From the NCBI GenBank assembly GCA_025201345.1, contig JAIXMG010000012.1, positions 434,001-498,000 on the forward strand: 64,000 nucleotides of DNA. Direction: 5' to 3'. The DNA is from Thamnidium elegans. Its lineage: Eukaryota > Mucoromycota > Mucoromycetes > Mucorales > Mucoraceae. A program made the translations under genes and the position numbers. Shown piece by piece: positions 61,656 through 64,000 of this stretch. Below the pieces are notes generated by a model. The model ran no database searches, was not told the DNA's origin, and saw only the letters and a program-made list of their open reading frames with translations. Every line of letters starts with the position of its first letter. The stretch's first letter is position 1.

Positions 61656-62702
61656 TATACAAAAAATAAAATAATGGGAAGAAGAGGGACAAAATTGGGA
61701 GTTTTAAAAAAAAAATATTATATAAAAAAAAAAAAAAACCCAAGTCCTACCTTAAAAAAAAAAAAACTAGCGGGGGTCTTTACTGTAACCTTCCAGGGCC
61801 AAAAAAAAAAAAAAAAATAGAGAGAGAAACGATTCAAAAACGACGCTGTTACTCGTTCTTAATATCTTTACGCGTATACGCATATATTATATATATTATA
61901 AATGCGTACTTATTGTATTATATATATGTATTTAGGGTTTCCTTGTGTAATGGATTATGATATCTTTTTTTTTTTTTTAAAAAAAAAGGACCCTGTTATA
62001 ACGGGCAATTGACTAAACCATTATCCGAGAGAAAAAAAAAAAGCGAGTACAATTCGTCATAAGACCAATTAATAGTAAACACTTGCAAAGTAAATATTTA
62101 ATTGTTTTATAAGAACGTATGTAGTAACTATTTTTTATTCTTATTTTTATTATATGTTTTTTATAAAAAAAGAAAAAATGGATAGCTATTAAATGTTCAG
62201 CCGAGTGCGTAATACAATTGTCGGTAAAACGTTTATATATGCTAATTTGATAGTAGAGCGTGTTTTTTTTTCCCGCTAGTAAAAAAGAGAGGCGCCCACA
62301 AAAGATCAGATAACTATGTATATTTTTGTTGCGGTTTTTATTTGGTGTTTTGGTTTAAAACAATGCGGTGACACTAAAATGCCTTACAAGAGATTTTAGA
62401 GGCATTTTTACATAACTTTTTCGAACTGATTAAAAATATATCTTTTTACCCTTACAAGTAAATTGTTTAGAGAGCGCAGTGTGATTATATAAGAATATGG
62501 CCACGTTTAGAGAAATGGTAGTACATGCTATGATAGATTTACTAAATCAGGCTAGATTTTATAACAAGCGATGAGTTGTGTGTGGGGTTGATAAGAAACA
62601 AAAAAAAAAAATGGAGATTTAAAAAAATTTAGAATTTTTATTTATGTACGGGTTATAAGGGTTTTATGTAACAAAAAAAAGCAAATCAAAAAGTTATTTG
62701 AT
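61656..62702. other. Intergenic region (IDH2 promoter, argininosuccinate synthase 3' end)
   Basis: Sits between two minus-strand genes. A-runs near 61708-61817 just upstream of IDH2, AT-dinucleotide repeats near 61883-61930. The poly-A-broken frame at 61581-61820 on + is not a gene. No other feature recognised. Confidence 0.45.
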
Positions 62703-64000
62703 TTATTGCTGAGGAGTCCATTTTCTGAGACGGATAGAATGAACCTTGATGAAACCATCAGCATCAACTGGGTTATAACCACCTTGCTCATCCATAGAAG
62801 ACTCTTGCATATCATAGAGCTTGGCACCAGGGCCAACAGCAGAACGGCCTTCAACAATGGTGTTACCCTTATAAAGCTTCAACTTGACATCACCAGAGAC
62901 GTTACGTTGAGTGAACTCGATAGATTGAGTCAAGTACTCACATTCGGGAGAGAAATATTGACCATTATAAAGAGCCTTACCGTAAGGAACAGTAATGTTT
63001 TGATCACGAAGAGCACGCAATTGACCGTCCATAGTTAAACCTTCAAGGTCCATATGAGCAGTACGCAAAATGGTACCACCGGGGGTTTCATAACAACCAC
63101 GAGACTTGACACCGATGAAACGAGATTCAACAATATCAATACGACCAACACCGTTACGACGAGCAACTGTGTTCAAGTAAGTAAAGAGCTTGACAGCTTC
63201 AGTTTCGACTTGACCATCGTTGTGGTTAACAACCTTGACAGGGATACCGTGTTCGAAAGTGATGGTAATACGTTCAGGAGTGTTGGGAGCATCCTCAGGA
63301 TCAACAGTGAGCTTCCACATTTCCTTGGGAGGGGTAACGTTAGGATCTTCGAGAATACCAGCTTCGTAGGAGATATGGAACAAGTTCTCATCAGTGGACC
63401 AAGGCTTAGCCTTAGTTTGAGCAACATGAATCTTATGTTCAGCAGCATAGTCCAAAAGAGCACTACGACCAGCGAAACGTTCAAAGAAGACTAAAAAAAT
63501 AATAAAATGGTTTTAATATTTTATACACCCTTTCCAATAAAAACTAACAATAAAAACTTACCAGGCAATCTCCAAGGAGCAATGACTTCAATATCAGACT
63601 TTAAAGCATAATAAGCAAGCTCGAAACGAACTTGATCGTTACCCTTACCAGTACAACCGTGGGAAACATATTGACAACCTTCACGTTCAGCAATTTCAAT
63701 TTGCTTACGGGCAATCACGGGACGAGCTAAAGATGTACCCAAAAGGTAAATAGACTCGTAAATAGCATTAGCTTGAATAGCAGGGAAAATTTGTTCCTTG
63801 ACGAATTCAGCTTTAAGATCCTACAATACAAAAATGTAAATAAAATAATAATAAAAAAAAAACGCGCTTTTTTTACTGTGTTTAATTACCTCAACAAAGA
63901 CCTTGGAAGCACCAACAGATAAAGCCTTGGCCTTGATAGCTTCAAAATCTTCTTCTTGACCAACATCAGCAATATAAGCTAAGGTCTCATAACCTTGTTC
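62703..64000 (-). CDS. ARG1: Argininosuccinate synthase, 5' partial
   Basis: Three exons are visible: the last, 63491 to 62703 ([20 protein letters not shown] to RLRKWTPQQ); the middle one, about 63821-63561; and the start of another at about 63888-64000, running off the right edge. Landmarks include [80 protein letters not shown] and [17 protein letters not shown], all diagnostic. The ATP P-loop (AYSGGLDTS in the family) is outside the window; the [11 protein letters not shown] segment near it is at the edge. It joins citrulline and aspartate in arginine synthesis, in cytosol. Certain identification. Confidence 0.96.

Overview
This window is nuclear DNA from a fungus, most likely an early-diverging filamentous one (Mucoromycota, probably Mucorales). 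The DNA is AT-rich. Introns are short (about 50-75 nt, GT-AG, often with extreme poly-T or poly-A runs), and there are no operons or ribosome binding sites. Gene content fits this: a chitin synthase fused to a myosin motor, a white-collar-2 type GATA/PAS photoregulator, kexin, conventional kinesin and a Yck-type casein kinase. The genus cannot be named from sequence alone. Gene models were built by joining reading frames across visible GT...AG introns and checking that the phase carries through. For most genes the joined exons give an uninterrupted protein matching a recognised family.

Region 1-19.3 kb is gene-dense. It holds a 5'-partial M13 zinc metallopeptidase (+), a myosin-motor chitin synthase (-), the BUD23 18S rRNA methyltransferase (-) divergent from mitochondrial ribosomal protein uS13m (+), a casein kinase 1 (-) divergent from a secreted multicopper oxidase (+), proteasome ubiquitin receptor Rpn13 (-), and Pescadillo/Nop7 (-) divergent from ribosomal protein uS8/RPS22 (+). 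The two divergent ribosome-related pairs share promoter words that resemble the fission yeast HomolD and HomolE boxes.

Region 19.4-37.4 kb holds a secreted subtilase with a PA domain (-), a small three-exon gene too short to show as a long ORF (+), a small MITE, a DMT-family transporter (+), an unrecognised multi-exon gene (-), kexin (+), a mitochondrial Mdj1-type DnaJ (+), white collar-2 (+), a cytochrome c oxidase VIIa-like subunit (-) and a WRKY/GCM1-like zinc-finger protein (-).

Region 37.4-45.9 kb is a gene desert of about 8.5 kb. It has no convincing coding sequence. It contains a large imperfect inverted repeat and ends that look like Tc1/mariner termini.

Region 45.9-64 kb holds a PNUTS-like PP1-targeting protein (+), dynactin p150Glued (+) and next to it kinesin-1 heavy chain (+), which are two halves of microtubule transport. 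Next come a DNAJC8-like splicing J-protein (+), NAD-isocitrate dehydrogenase subunit 2 (-) and a 5'-partial argininosuccinate synthase (-).

The most unusual items are the PNUTS-like protein, the WRKY/GCM1-like factor, the two uncharacterised spliced small genes, the promoter word pair, and the inverted-repeat element in the desert.
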